Below are positions 22,799 through 28,614 of a stretch of DNA of 29,299 bases, in pieces (position 1 is the first letter of the stretch; each line of letters starts with the position of its first letter). Source of the stretch: a virus; IMG/VR virus record IMGVR_UViG_3300008448_007227, positions 1-29,299 of that record; one strand, written 5' to 3'. Both the position numbers and the translations under genes were made by a program. Under the pieces are notes generated by a model that searched no databases, had not been told where the DNA came from, and saw nothing but the letters and a program-made list of their open reading frames with translations.

Positions 22799-23185
22799 AT
22801 GACAAAATTAGAATTTATGCAAATGGCAAATGAGCAGGCAAAAGCAATGGCAACTGAAATGGTAGGCGATGGACAGAGTCCTAACAAGTTCTTTGTGACT
22901 TCCTCACCTTACTACATGGTAGTAGACGAATTTGGAGATAGAGAGTCTGAGTTACTTGACGGATACGATATTAAACATGGAGAGACTAGAGTATTTGATA
23001 GTCTTGAAGAGGCAGAGGAATATTATGATCAGGTTGATCTTGATATCTATGAAGGTATAGGATCAGTCATGATAGAAGATCGTAAGTCTGGTACTATAAG
23101 AGAAAAGTGCTTGGAAAAAATAGTAAAGGTAGACTATATAGTGAGTGAGTATGATGACACAAAACTTTTTGGATATAAAAAATAA
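22799..23185 (+). CDS. Unrecognised acidic protein
   Basis: A 128-aa protein. I use ATG 22799, directly behind the AAAATAAAAGTT start leader; an ATG 21 bases upstream (22778) would overlap the peptidase-like gene. It begins with a Met-rich amphipathic helix ('EFMQMANEQAKAMATEMVGD'), then alternating acidic strands and helices ('TRVFDSLEEAEEYYDQVDLDIYEG'). The 'V-F-D-S-L-E-E-A-E-x-Y' segment is a common strand-helix unit in small phage proteins, but I cannot name a family. Confidence 0.75.
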   Translation: MTKLEFMQMANEQAKAMATEMVGDGQSPNKFFVTSSPYYMVVDEFGDRESELLDGYDIKHGETRVFDSLEEAEEYYDQVDLDIYEGIGSVMIEDRKSGTIREKCLEKIVKVDYIVSEYDDTKLFGYKK

Positions 23186-23188
23186 GTT

Positions 23189-23419
23189 ATGAAAGCAAAA
23201 ACAGCAGTAGAATGGTTGTACAAAGAACTTTACGAAACACCTCGTACATTATGGGAAGATCAATTGATAGAGATATTTAAACAAGCCATGGAAATGGAAG
23301 AGGATCAAATCAAAGAAGCGTTTCAACTTGGTGAATTAAATGAGAATTCCTTTCAACATGTTGGTAAAAGAATCCACAAAGACAAACAGGAATACTATAA
23401 CAAATCTTATAAAAAATAA
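23189..23419 (+). CDS. Small conserved-type phage protein of unknown function
   Basis: A 76-aa helical protein: 'AVEWLYKELYETPRTLWEDQ' then 'IFKQAMEMEEDQIKEAFQLG' and a Lys/Tyr-rich end 'KQEYYNKSYKK'. This order (AVEWL, F-x-Q-A-x-E-M-E, D/E-Q-I, then Y-Y-N) is one I have seen in many Bacteroidota phage proteins of unknown function, which supports the host guess. Start leader AAAAAATAAGTT. Four bases separate its stop from the next start codon. Confidence 0.8.
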   Translation: MKAKTAVEWLYKELYETPRTLWEDQLIEIFKQAMEMEEDQIKEAFQLGELNENSFQHVGKRIHKDKQEYYNKSYKK

Positions 23420-23423
23420 ATGT

Positions 23424-23648
23424 ATGGACAACAACATCAAAATAAAAAGTAGCTACATTCCAGAAGAGACTATGGACGTTAACGAATGGTGTGAAATGTT
23501 TAAAGTAGGTAGTAGAGTAGAAAAATATAGAGGAGAAGATCGTAGTGGCTTTCTCAACTCTCAATATGACTTTGTAAAACTATTTGAATCCACTGAGAGG
23601 TTAAGTTTCTTGGGTAAAATAAAAAATCTTATATTAGTAGATCTATGA
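23424..23648 (+). CDS. Unrecognised small protein
   Basis: A 74-aa protein read from ATG 23424. An open frame also extends upstream to 23340, but that part lies inside the preceding gene and looks like its shadow. No motif is visible; the composition is mixed, with a charged centre ('KVGSRVEKYRGEDRSGF') and a hydrophobic end ('KIKNLILVDL'). Its stop overlaps the next start as ATGA, so it is likely co-translated with the SWIM protein. Confidence 0.65.
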   Translation: MDNNIKIKSSYIPEETMDVNEWCEMFKVGSRVEKYRGEDRSGFLNSQYDFVKLFESTERLSFLGKIKNLILVDL

Positions 23649-23968
23649 TAATTGTTCACACGTTTCAGGTACCGTTTTTCTGGACTGATGAAGTCGGTCC
23701 TTATGTAATTGAAGACGGAGTTAGGAGAGATCTTCCAAGTGGTACTACTAGGAAGGATCTTATATGGTTCAGACGCCCATATCCAGGAGGTAAGAATGAG
23801 GCATTCAAAACAGAGATGGAATGGGAAGTCCCAGGATCTGGTACTAAGAAATACAGTGTGGCTTTATATGGAGACTCTTGGTCCTGTAATTGTCATGCCT
23901 ATAAATTCTCTGGAAACAAAAGAAGCTGTAAGCACGTAGAGGAGATCAAGTCTTCATATTTATCATAG
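23645..23968 (+). CDS. Small SWIM-type zinc-finger protein
   Basis: A 107-aa protein whose C-terminal third matches the SWIM pattern CxC-x(n)-CxH: Cys81-x-Cys83, eleven residues, Cys95-x-His97 ('WSCNCHAYKFSGNKRSCKHV'). SWIM fingers bind DNA or proteins in MuDR transposases, SWI2/SNF2 helicases and Sws1-type recombination factors. Here the finger stands almost alone after a beta-rich N-terminal part, so it could be a minimal adaptor for recombination or transcription. No helicase or transposase domain is attached. Confidence 0.78.
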   Translation: MIIVHTFQVPFFWTDEVGPYVIEDGVRRDLPSGTTRKDLIWFRRPYPGGKNEAFKTEMEWEVPGSGTKKYSVALYGDSWSCNCHAYKFSGNKRSCKHVEEIKSSYLS

Positions 23969-23994
23969 GATCCCTTAATCTAAAAAGGCTTACT

Positions 23995-24588
23995 ATGAAC
24001 AAGAAGACTAAAGACTTTATCAAATATGTCAAGAGTGAATGTAAGAAGTACGGAGTTAAGTGTGACCTACGAAATACAAAGTACGTCAAACTCTCAGGAA
24101 ATATAAAGTGCTCAGGATATTTTGATGAAGAGGTTCCGGCTTTAGTATGTTCAATGAATAGGCCAGATGCAATAGAGATCCTTGCCCACGAGTTCTGTCA
24201 CCTTACACAATGGGTAGATCAGATTGATCTTTGGAAAGGTTGCAATGTTTCTATGCCACTCGTTGATGAGTGGTTAAGTGGAGCAGAGGTTCCTAATATA
24301 AAGAAGCACTTAGGAGTTTCTAGAGATCTTGAATTAGACAATGAGAAGAGGGCAGTGAAGTTAATCAAGAAGTTTAATCTGGACATAGATGTGGACCATT
24401 ACATTAGAAAGGCTAATGCGTATGTATTTTTCTATAACAGACTATTGGCCACTAGGAAGTGGGCCACTCCACAAAATAGTCCATACACAAACCAAAGGAT
24501 AATAGAGAAAATGCCCAGATACTTTAGGGCAGACTATTCAGTCACTCCAAAAAGAATTGAAAAGGTATTTATCCAAGAAAATCTATAG
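23995..24588 (+). CDS. Zincin-like HExxH protein (putative metallopeptidase) 1
   Basis: A 197-aa putative metallopeptidase. The HExxH motif is 'ILAHEFCHLTQW' (His65-Glu66-His69). A third ligand is plausible at Glu113 or Glu117 in 'SRDLELDNEKRAVKLIKKF', the ELDxE spacing seen in IrrE/ImmA-like and related zincins. The C-terminal part ('PYTNQRIIEKMPRYFRADY') is basic and unfamiliar. No signal peptide, so it acts inside the cell or in the virion. It is followed two bases later by a second, shorter HExxH protein. Confidence 0.72.
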   Translation: MNKKTKDFIKYVKSECKKYGVKCDLRNTKYVKLSGNIKCSGYFDEEVPALVCSMNRPDAIEILAHEFCHLTQWVDQIDLWKGCNVSMPLVDEWLSGAEVPNIKKHLGVSRDLELDNEKRAVKLIKKFNLDIDVDHYIRKANAYVFFYNRLLATRKWATPQNSPYTNQRIIEKMPRYFRADYSVTPKRIEKVFIQENL

Positions 24589-24590
24589 TC

Positions 24591-24980
24591 ATGACAGATC
24601 AAATAAAGCCTACGAGAAAACATGTGAATAAGATATTTGAATGGTGTGTTAATCAATACGGCAAATCTAAGTTCAATAAGACTCTTCCTGTAGTTGAGTT
24701 CAAGAAGCCAGATTATTATACAGAAGGATGTATGGCATTCTATGATGAGATAGAGTCAGTCATATACATCAATAAGGAGCAAAATGATAACCTACCAGAG
24801 TTGGTAAATAGTATTATTCATGAGTATGTGCACTATAAACAAAACATGAAGCATTATCAGATACTTAGTTTATATTTACCTGATAATAAGAATCCTATGG
24901 AAATAGAAGCCATTAAGATTGCCAAAAGAGATACAAAAAAATGCCTTAAAGAGGTATTTGATATATCAATTTTAAAGTAA
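24591..24980 (+). CDS. Zincin-like HExxH protein (putative metallopeptidase) 2
   Basis: A 129-aa putative metallopeptidase. HExxH lies in 'SIIHEYVHYKQNM' (His77-Glu78-His81), and a Glu about 25 residues later in 'NPMEIEAIKIAKRD' (Glu104/Glu106) is a suitable third zinc ligand. The small size and H-E-Y-x-H-x-x-Q form resemble minimal SprT/minigluzincin-type domains. It directly follows another HExxH protein, to which overall similarity is low, so the pair is not a simple tandem copy. Confidence 0.72.
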   Translation: MTDQIKPTRKHVNKIFEWCVNQYGKSKFNKTLPVVEFKKPDYYTEGCMAFYDEIESVIYINKEQNDNLPELVNSIIHEYVHYKQNMKHYQILSLYLPDNKNPMEIEAIKIAKRDTKKCLKEVFDISILK

Positions 24981-25016
24981 GATTAATATTTATTGTTATA
25001 TTAAAAAACTAATATA

Positions 25017-25307
25017 ATGATCCTATTGGACGTGGTGGAAACAAATGGCATCAGAGAATATTTTTTACAATACGGTGTTTTAGGACTACTGGCTTTTATT
25101 CTAGGGTATTTTGCATGGATGCAGTATCAAAGACTTGTGAAAAAGAATGATGAATTAGAAATTAAAGTAGATAAGCTGCAAGAAGAGATGATGCAATTAT
25201 TAGTACAAGAAAGAGATAGACTTGCTGAATTGATCAAAGAGAATTCAGAAGCGCTTAGAGAATTACAGAAAACTATATTGAAATACATGGTTAAAAATAA
25301 TGAGTGA
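25017..25307 (+). CDS. Single-membrane-helix plus coiled-coil protein, BhlA/holin-like candidate
   Basis: A 96-aa protein with one hydrophobic helix (about residues 18-36, 'YGVLGLLAFILGYFAWMQY') followed by a charged helix that should form a coiled coil (about 40-90). The layout of a short lumen-side N-terminus, one helix and a long cytoplasmic K/E-rich helix is that of BhlA/UviB-type holin-like proteins. That would give a role in lysis or membrane disruption, but holin calls from layout alone are unreliable, and other small membrane anchors look the same. No endolysin is visible nearby. Its TGA overlaps the next ATG by one base. Confidence 0.6.
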   Translation: MILLDVVETNGIREYFLQYGVLGLLAFILGYFAWMQYQRLVKKNDELEIKVDKLQEEMMQLLVQERDRLAELIKENSEALRELQKTILKYMVKNNE

Positions 25308-25612
25308 TGGATTACAAAAGACTTTCTTTAAGCAAAATGGGAGATAAGCTTATTAAAACATTAGAAGCTAAAGAACATTTTGATCGTCGAGAACAAGAAA
25401 AGTCGTATATAAAAAAAGTATTAATTCTCAAAGAGATATTAACCACAGAATTTAAGTTCGTTACACAAAATAAGGTAGCGCATCCAGCATATGCCACACG
25501 CGCACAGGTCCTCGAGAAGCACATCAATTACGTTAAGAAGATACAGAACAACAAGGTATTTGAGACTTCAGATAAGCAAATAATTGATCAACTTCTAGCT
25601 AAATATAGCTAA
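25307..25612 (+). CDS. Unrecognised basic helical protein
   Basis: A 101-aa, lysine-rich, mostly helical protein ('LIKTLEAKEHFDRREQEKSYIKKVL', 'VLEKHINYVKKIQNN'). I begin it at ATG 25307, which shares its first base with the preceding TGA; a GTG three bases upstream is possible. It may interact with the membrane coiled-coil protein with which it is translationally coupled. No catalytic motif. It closes block 2, and palindrome I of cassette 3 starts six bases after its stop. Confidence 0.72.
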   Translation: MDYKRLSLSKMGDKLIKTLEAKEHFDRREQEKSYIKKVLILKEILTTEFKFVTQNKVAHPAYATRAQVLEKHINYVKKIQNNKVFETSDKQIIDQLLAKYS

Positions 25613-25617
25613 TTTCA

Positions 25618-25642
25618 TAACTAATTGATAATCAATCAGTTA
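25618..25642. repeat. Palindrome I, cassette 3
   Basis: Third exact 25-base copy of the palindrome at 19940 and 21724. It lies between the end of block 2 and palindrome II of cassette 3. No GC-rich terminator precedes it here, so it could contribute to ending block 2 transcription, but no T-run follows. Confidence 0.9.
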
Positions 25643-25682
25643 GGAATCCCACTAAATAATTTTCAATCCAGGATAAGAATCT

Positions 25683-25697
25683 TTGAAGAATCTTCAA
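25683..25697. promoter_or_regulatory. Palindrome II, cassette 3 (perfect operator candidate)
   Basis: TTGAAGA-A-TCTTCAA, a perfect 7+1+7 palindrome and so the best guide to the consensus. It starts 94 bases before the promoter TA, as in the other two copies. It is followed by the A/T tract at 25710-25741 (ACTAAA, AAACAAAAAGTTTAAAAAAAG). Confidence 0.7.
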
Positions 25698-25760
25698 TGA
25701 ATCCTAGGTTTTACTAAACAAAACAAAAAGTTTAAAAAAAGATTGAAAAAAAGTGCTTTG

Positions 25761-25785
25761 GTTCAAAAATAGTTAGTATATTTAC
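25761..25785 (+). promoter_or_regulatory. Promoter of block 3 (cassette 3)
   Basis: GTTCAAAAA begins 16 bases before TATATTTAC; GTGC at 25753-25756 is again 20 bases before the TA. Unlike cassettes 1 and 2 the leader downstream ends in AAATAAAGGTT-ATG, i.e. the general start leader has replaced the cassette-specific one. Confidence 0.7.
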
Positions 25786-25808
25786 AATGTATCAAACAAA
25801 TAAAGGTT

Positions 25809-26678
25809 ATGAATAATCAAATTGTCCTCTCTGCACTTACCACACAACTGACATCTAAACAAGCAGAACTTAGCAATTACGAGCAAACAGTACATGAGCC
25901 TGAAGTAGCTCGTATAAATGATCAGATCTTACAGTGGTTCAAAGATAATGTCTGTGAGCACGTCAAAGGCGTCAAGGCTGTAGAAAATCAAGTTTCAATA
26001 CAAAGTCACGCAAGTACATATAGCCGCACTCATTTGACAATAGAGCGCAGATGGAAAGACACCGAAGACTATATGAGATTCAATACTTACTCTACTGATT
26101 TTAAGACTGGCGAAGACAACGATAGGCTTGACACGATTGTCAATGGTAAAATAGGTGAGCACTTCTACGCTATTCAACATGTGTTTAGTAATGTATGGAA
26201 CCCACTTTTCCAGAAAGCATCAGAGCCTCTAAACAATATGTACTCTGAGGTAGAACAATTGGATCGTAGTATCCGCATACTTAAGTCAGAGATGGAAAGT
26301 CAAGCTAAAGATCAATACAAGAAAGTCGGTTTTGCTTGTCAACTCAACCCTGAGAAATACATCAAAAATCAGTGGAGTAATGAAGGAGCTCCTGAATTGA
26401 TAGATCAAAATCATACCATAAGATTGCAAACAGGTAGAAGCAACTATGACTACATGTATGTAAACTCTTTCAAGATCAAAGCGATAAACAAGTACAAGTG
26501 TACTTTGGAAGTCTCTAATGGAGATAATATAAAAGACTACGAGGTTACTGTGACCGCCATGAAATTCAATAGCTTCATCGACCAAGTATTCGAATGGCAG
26601 AATGGTAAGTCAGAGAAAGCAGCGGCTAGTATGACAGAAAGGTTCAATAGGCTTTATGCTAAATATGAGAATGCTTAA
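25809..26678 (+). CDS. Unrecognised coiled-coil protein, first gene of block 3
   Basis: A 289-aa protein, the largest in the small-gene blocks. The N-terminal 30 residues form a probable coiled coil ('ALTTQLTSKQAELSNYEQTV') and another lies around 145-170 ('MYSEVEQLDRSIRILKSEME'). Between and after them are Trp- and Tyr-rich stretches of no known fold ('FYAIQHVFSNVWNPLF'). No catalytic or metal motif. As the first gene behind a cassette promoter it should be abundant. Start chosen for its AAATAAAGGTT leader. Confidence 0.82.
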   Translation: MNNQIVLSALTTQLTSKQAELSNYEQTVHEPEVARINDQILQWFKDNVCEHVKGVKAVENQVSIQSHASTYSRTHLTIERRWKDTEDYMRFNTYSTDFKTGEDNDRLDTIVNGKIGEHFYAIQHVFSNVWNPLFQKASEPLNNMYSEVEQLDRSIRILKSEMESQAKDQYKKVGFACQLNPEKYIKNQWSNEGAPELIDQNHTIRLQTGRSNYDYMYVNSFKIKAINKYKCTLEVSNGDNIKDYEVTVTAMKFNSFIDQVFEWQNGKSEKAAASMTERFNRLYAKYENA

Positions 26679-26699
26679 TCAAATTAAAAAATAAAAGTT

Positions 26700-27155
26700 A
26701 TGGGACTAGACATGTATTTATACAAGAAGAGTTATCTCTTATCAGGAGATTGGATTAAAGAGGAAGCTAGAGAGTCGGTGACTATCACTAAAGGTGGCCA
26801 ACCACATCCTAACATCAAATCTGACAGAGTTAAGTATATCATCGAAGAAGTCGGATATTGGAGAAAGGCGAATGCCATTCACAAATGGTTCGTCGATAAT
26901 GTTCAAGATGGAGTAGATAATTGTAGTATCTATGACGTGAGTACAAGTCAATTGGAAGATCTTCTTAGTTTATGTAAAACAGTTTTAGAAGATAAAGACA
27001 AGGCTCCAGAATTATTGCCAGCTCAGTCAGGCTTTTTCTTTGGTAACACTGACTACGATGAGTATTATTTTGGAGACTTGATACAAACAATGGAGATCAT
27101 TGAAGACTGTTTATCTGATAATGACGCTGAATTTCAATATTCATCTAGTTGGTAA
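26700..27155 (+). CDS. Conserved 'MGLDMYL' phage protein, function unknown
   Basis: A 151-aa member of a family I recognise from many phage genomes by its start 'MGLDMYLYKK', the central 'VGYWRKANAIHKWFVDNVQ' and 'DNCSIYDVS', and the later 'SGFFFGNTDYDEYYFGD'. Its function has not been established to my knowledge. It is a soluble mixed alpha/beta protein with a conserved Trp/His/Trp cluster that could be a binding pocket. The start leader AAAAAATAAAAGTT fits the block pattern. Confidence 0.85.
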   Translation: MGLDMYLYKKSYLLSGDWIKEEARESVTITKGGQPHPNIKSDRVKYIIEEVGYWRKANAIHKWFVDNVQDGVDNCSIYDVSTSQLEDLLSLCKTVLEDKDKAPELLPAQSGFFFGNTDYDEYYFGDLIQTMEIIEDCLSDNDAEFQYSSSW

Positions 27156-27172
27156 AATAAAAAATAAAGGTT

Positions 27173-27514
27173 ATGATAACGTGTAAATTGACATTGACAG
27201 ATTGGTTCACTAAAAAGAAGGTGACTAAGATAATTATGCCAAAAGATCCTGTAGTGGCTGCAAAGATCCACTCTAAAAACAATCCTAATTGTAGTGTAGT
27301 GGTCGAGTATCATGATCCAAGATCAAAGAGGATTGTAGAACTTCCTTACAATATGACCTTAGATCAGGTTCGTGTAGAGGATGAAGACTATCCTACAATG
27401 ACCATGGATCAATTCACCAAAAAGTGGTATGGCAAAATTAGTAAAGCCAAGATAAAAGAAATAGAACAAGAAGTCGAATCAGAATATGAAACAGAAAATC
27501 ATGAAGACATTTAA
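27173..27514 (+). CDS. Unrecognised protein, paralogue of the gene at 21908
   Basis: A 113-aa protein sharing the whole plan of the protein at 21908: an F-T-K/R-K strand, H...P-x-C-x-V, R...PYN, then MT/MD-x-x-x-x-K-W-Y. The acidic C-terminal tail ('IEQEVESEYETENHEDI') replaces the longer tail of its paralogue. The two sit in different cassette-driven blocks, pointing to duplication along with, or after, the cassettes. Function unknown. The next gene overlaps its end by 14 bases. Confidence 0.82.
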   Translation: MITCKLTLTDWFTKKKVTKIIMPKDPVVAAKIHSKNNPNCSVVVEYHDPRSKRIVELPYNMTLDQVRVEDEDYPTMTMDQFTKKWYGKISKAKIKEIEQEVESEYETENHEDI

Positions 27515-27770
27515 AGACTTGGAATTCGTAGAAATGAAAAGTAACTTCTACAATGGAGTTCAGTCTGTAGTACAGTTTGATAATGGATATGGAGCTAGTA
27601 TCGTTAGACATAACTTTAGTTATGGAGGTAGAGAAGGACTCTATGAACTTGCGGTACTAGATGAAGATGGAAATATTCATTACGATAATCCTGTGGCAAA
27701 TGGAGATGTTAGAGGGCATTTAACGCCTGAAAACGTAACAGAATTACTAAAACAAATTCAAGAGTTATGA
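27501..27770 (+). CDS. Unrecognised small protein
   Basis: An 89-aa acidic protein starting 'MKTFKDLEFVEMKSNFYNG'. ATG 27501 gives a 14-base overlap with the paralogue gene; an ATG 15 bases upstream (27486) is also in frame. A run of glycines and aromatics ('FDNGYGASIVRHNFSYGGREGLYELAV') suggests a small beta-sheet domain with 'DEDGNIHYDNP' as a turn. I know no family. It overlaps the next gene by ATGA, so the two are coupled. Confidence 0.75.
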   Translation: MKTFKDLEFVEMKSNFYNGVQSVVQFDNGYGASIVRHNFSYGGREGLYELAVLDEDGNIHYDNPVANGDVRGHLTPENVTELLKQIQEL

Positions 27771-27970
27771 AAAAGTATTGTAAAGTTTGTGGAGATCTTA
27801 TTCATCCAAAAAGAGTTGAGCTCGGATATTCTACTACATGCGTAAAGCATTCAACAGCTTCCAAATACACAGGAATTGTAGCGGCAGGATCTAAGAATGA
27901 CTTTGAAGTTCATGTAATTAAAGATCCTGAGTTAGGTAAAAGACTTGTTGATATGTCCAATATTTATTAA
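27767..27970 (+). CDS. Small zinc-ribbon-like protein
   Basis: A 67-aa protein with an N-terminal Cys-x2-Cys ('YCKVCGDLIHP', Cys5/Cys8) and a matching Cys-x2-His ('TTCVKH', Cys25/His28), spaced like a treble-clef or zinc-ribbon knuckle. The rest is a short unassigned tail. Such small zinc proteins in phages often bind RNA polymerase or nucleic acid, but nothing more specific can be said here. Confidence 0.75.
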   Translation: MKKYCKVCGDLIHPKRVELGYSTTCVKHSTASKYTGIVAAGSKNDFEVHVIKDPELGKRLVDMSNIY

Positions 27971-27979
27971 AAAACAAAT

Positions 27980-28255
27980 ATGAACTACGTTAATCCAGTT
28001 GAATATAGTAAGAAGATCATGTCTTTGATGGAAGATGAGATACCTGTATCTGAAGACACTGTACCTGTTAAAGGAGAGATGACTATGAAGGAGAGAATCT
28101 CTAAATTATCTCCAGATGAGAAAACCAAACTACAGGAATACGTTGATGCTATTAAAGAGATCAAGAAAGAGATCTATGAACTTCTCCACAAAGATCAAGT
28201 AGAAGAAGCAGGTGGAAACATGAGTTCAGGATTATACCTTAGTCCAGAAGAATAA
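27980..28255 (+). CDS. Unrecognised acidic helical protein
   Basis: A 91-aa acidic protein, probably mostly helical ('MTMKERISKLSPDEKTKLQEYVDAIKEIKKEIYELLHKDQ'), with a flexible start and a Gly/Ser-containing end. It resembles small assembly or anti-host proteins only in composition. The leader before ATG (AAAAAACAAAT) lacks the GTT of its neighbours. Confidence 0.7.
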   Translation: MNYVNPVEYSKKIMSLMEDEIPVSEDTVPVKGEMTMKERISKLSPDEKTKLQEYVDAIKEIKKEIYELLHKDQVEEAGGNMSSGLYLSPEE

Positions 28256-28272
28256 AACAAAATAGAAAAGTT

Positions 28273-28614
28273 ATGAATAATTTAGTTGCGGGAATATTAT
28301 GGGGAGTTATAGGTCAAGTCTTATCATTTATCCAATTACAAGCAGGAGTAAAATGGGGTTGGACTGAGAAATACAGTATAGCTCTTATGTTTGTAGGACT
28401 TCCCATTAGTTGGGCATTCATGAAGAGTGTTCATAACTTTATCACAGCATTTGATGGTGCACAATGGCCTTCAAGACTATTAGGTTTTGGGATTGGAGTT
28501 GTAGTATTCACTGCTTTAACTTGGGTAATGTTTAGAGAAAGTATTACACTTAAGACTTCAATTTGTTTGTTTCTTGCATTATGTATAATTTTGGTACAAA
28601 TACTGTGGAAATGA
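28273..28614 (+). CDS. Four-helix inner-membrane protein
   Basis: A 113-aa integral membrane protein with four hydrophobic segments at about residues 3-22, 36-57, 69-88 and 93-112. The loop 'FDGAQWPSRLLGFGIGVVVF' joins helices 2 and 3. I recall similar small proteins in marine T4-like phages, of unknown role. Candidate roles are host-membrane modification or exclusion of other phages. Its TGA overlaps the ATG of the phosphoesterase gene (ATGA). Confidence 0.8.
   Translation: MNNLVAGILWGVIGQVLSFIQLQAGVKWGWTEKYSIALMFVGLPISWAFMKSVHNFITAFDGAQWPSRLLGFGIGVVVFTALTWVMFRESITLKTSICLFLALCIILVQILWK

Noticed and set aside
3215-26951. Open frames on the minus strand (for example 3403-3215, 7865-7506, 20475-20164, 26585-26286)
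   Set aside because: Each lies inside a better-supported + strand gene, lacks the A-rich/GTT start leader and reads as low-complexity or unpatterned protein.
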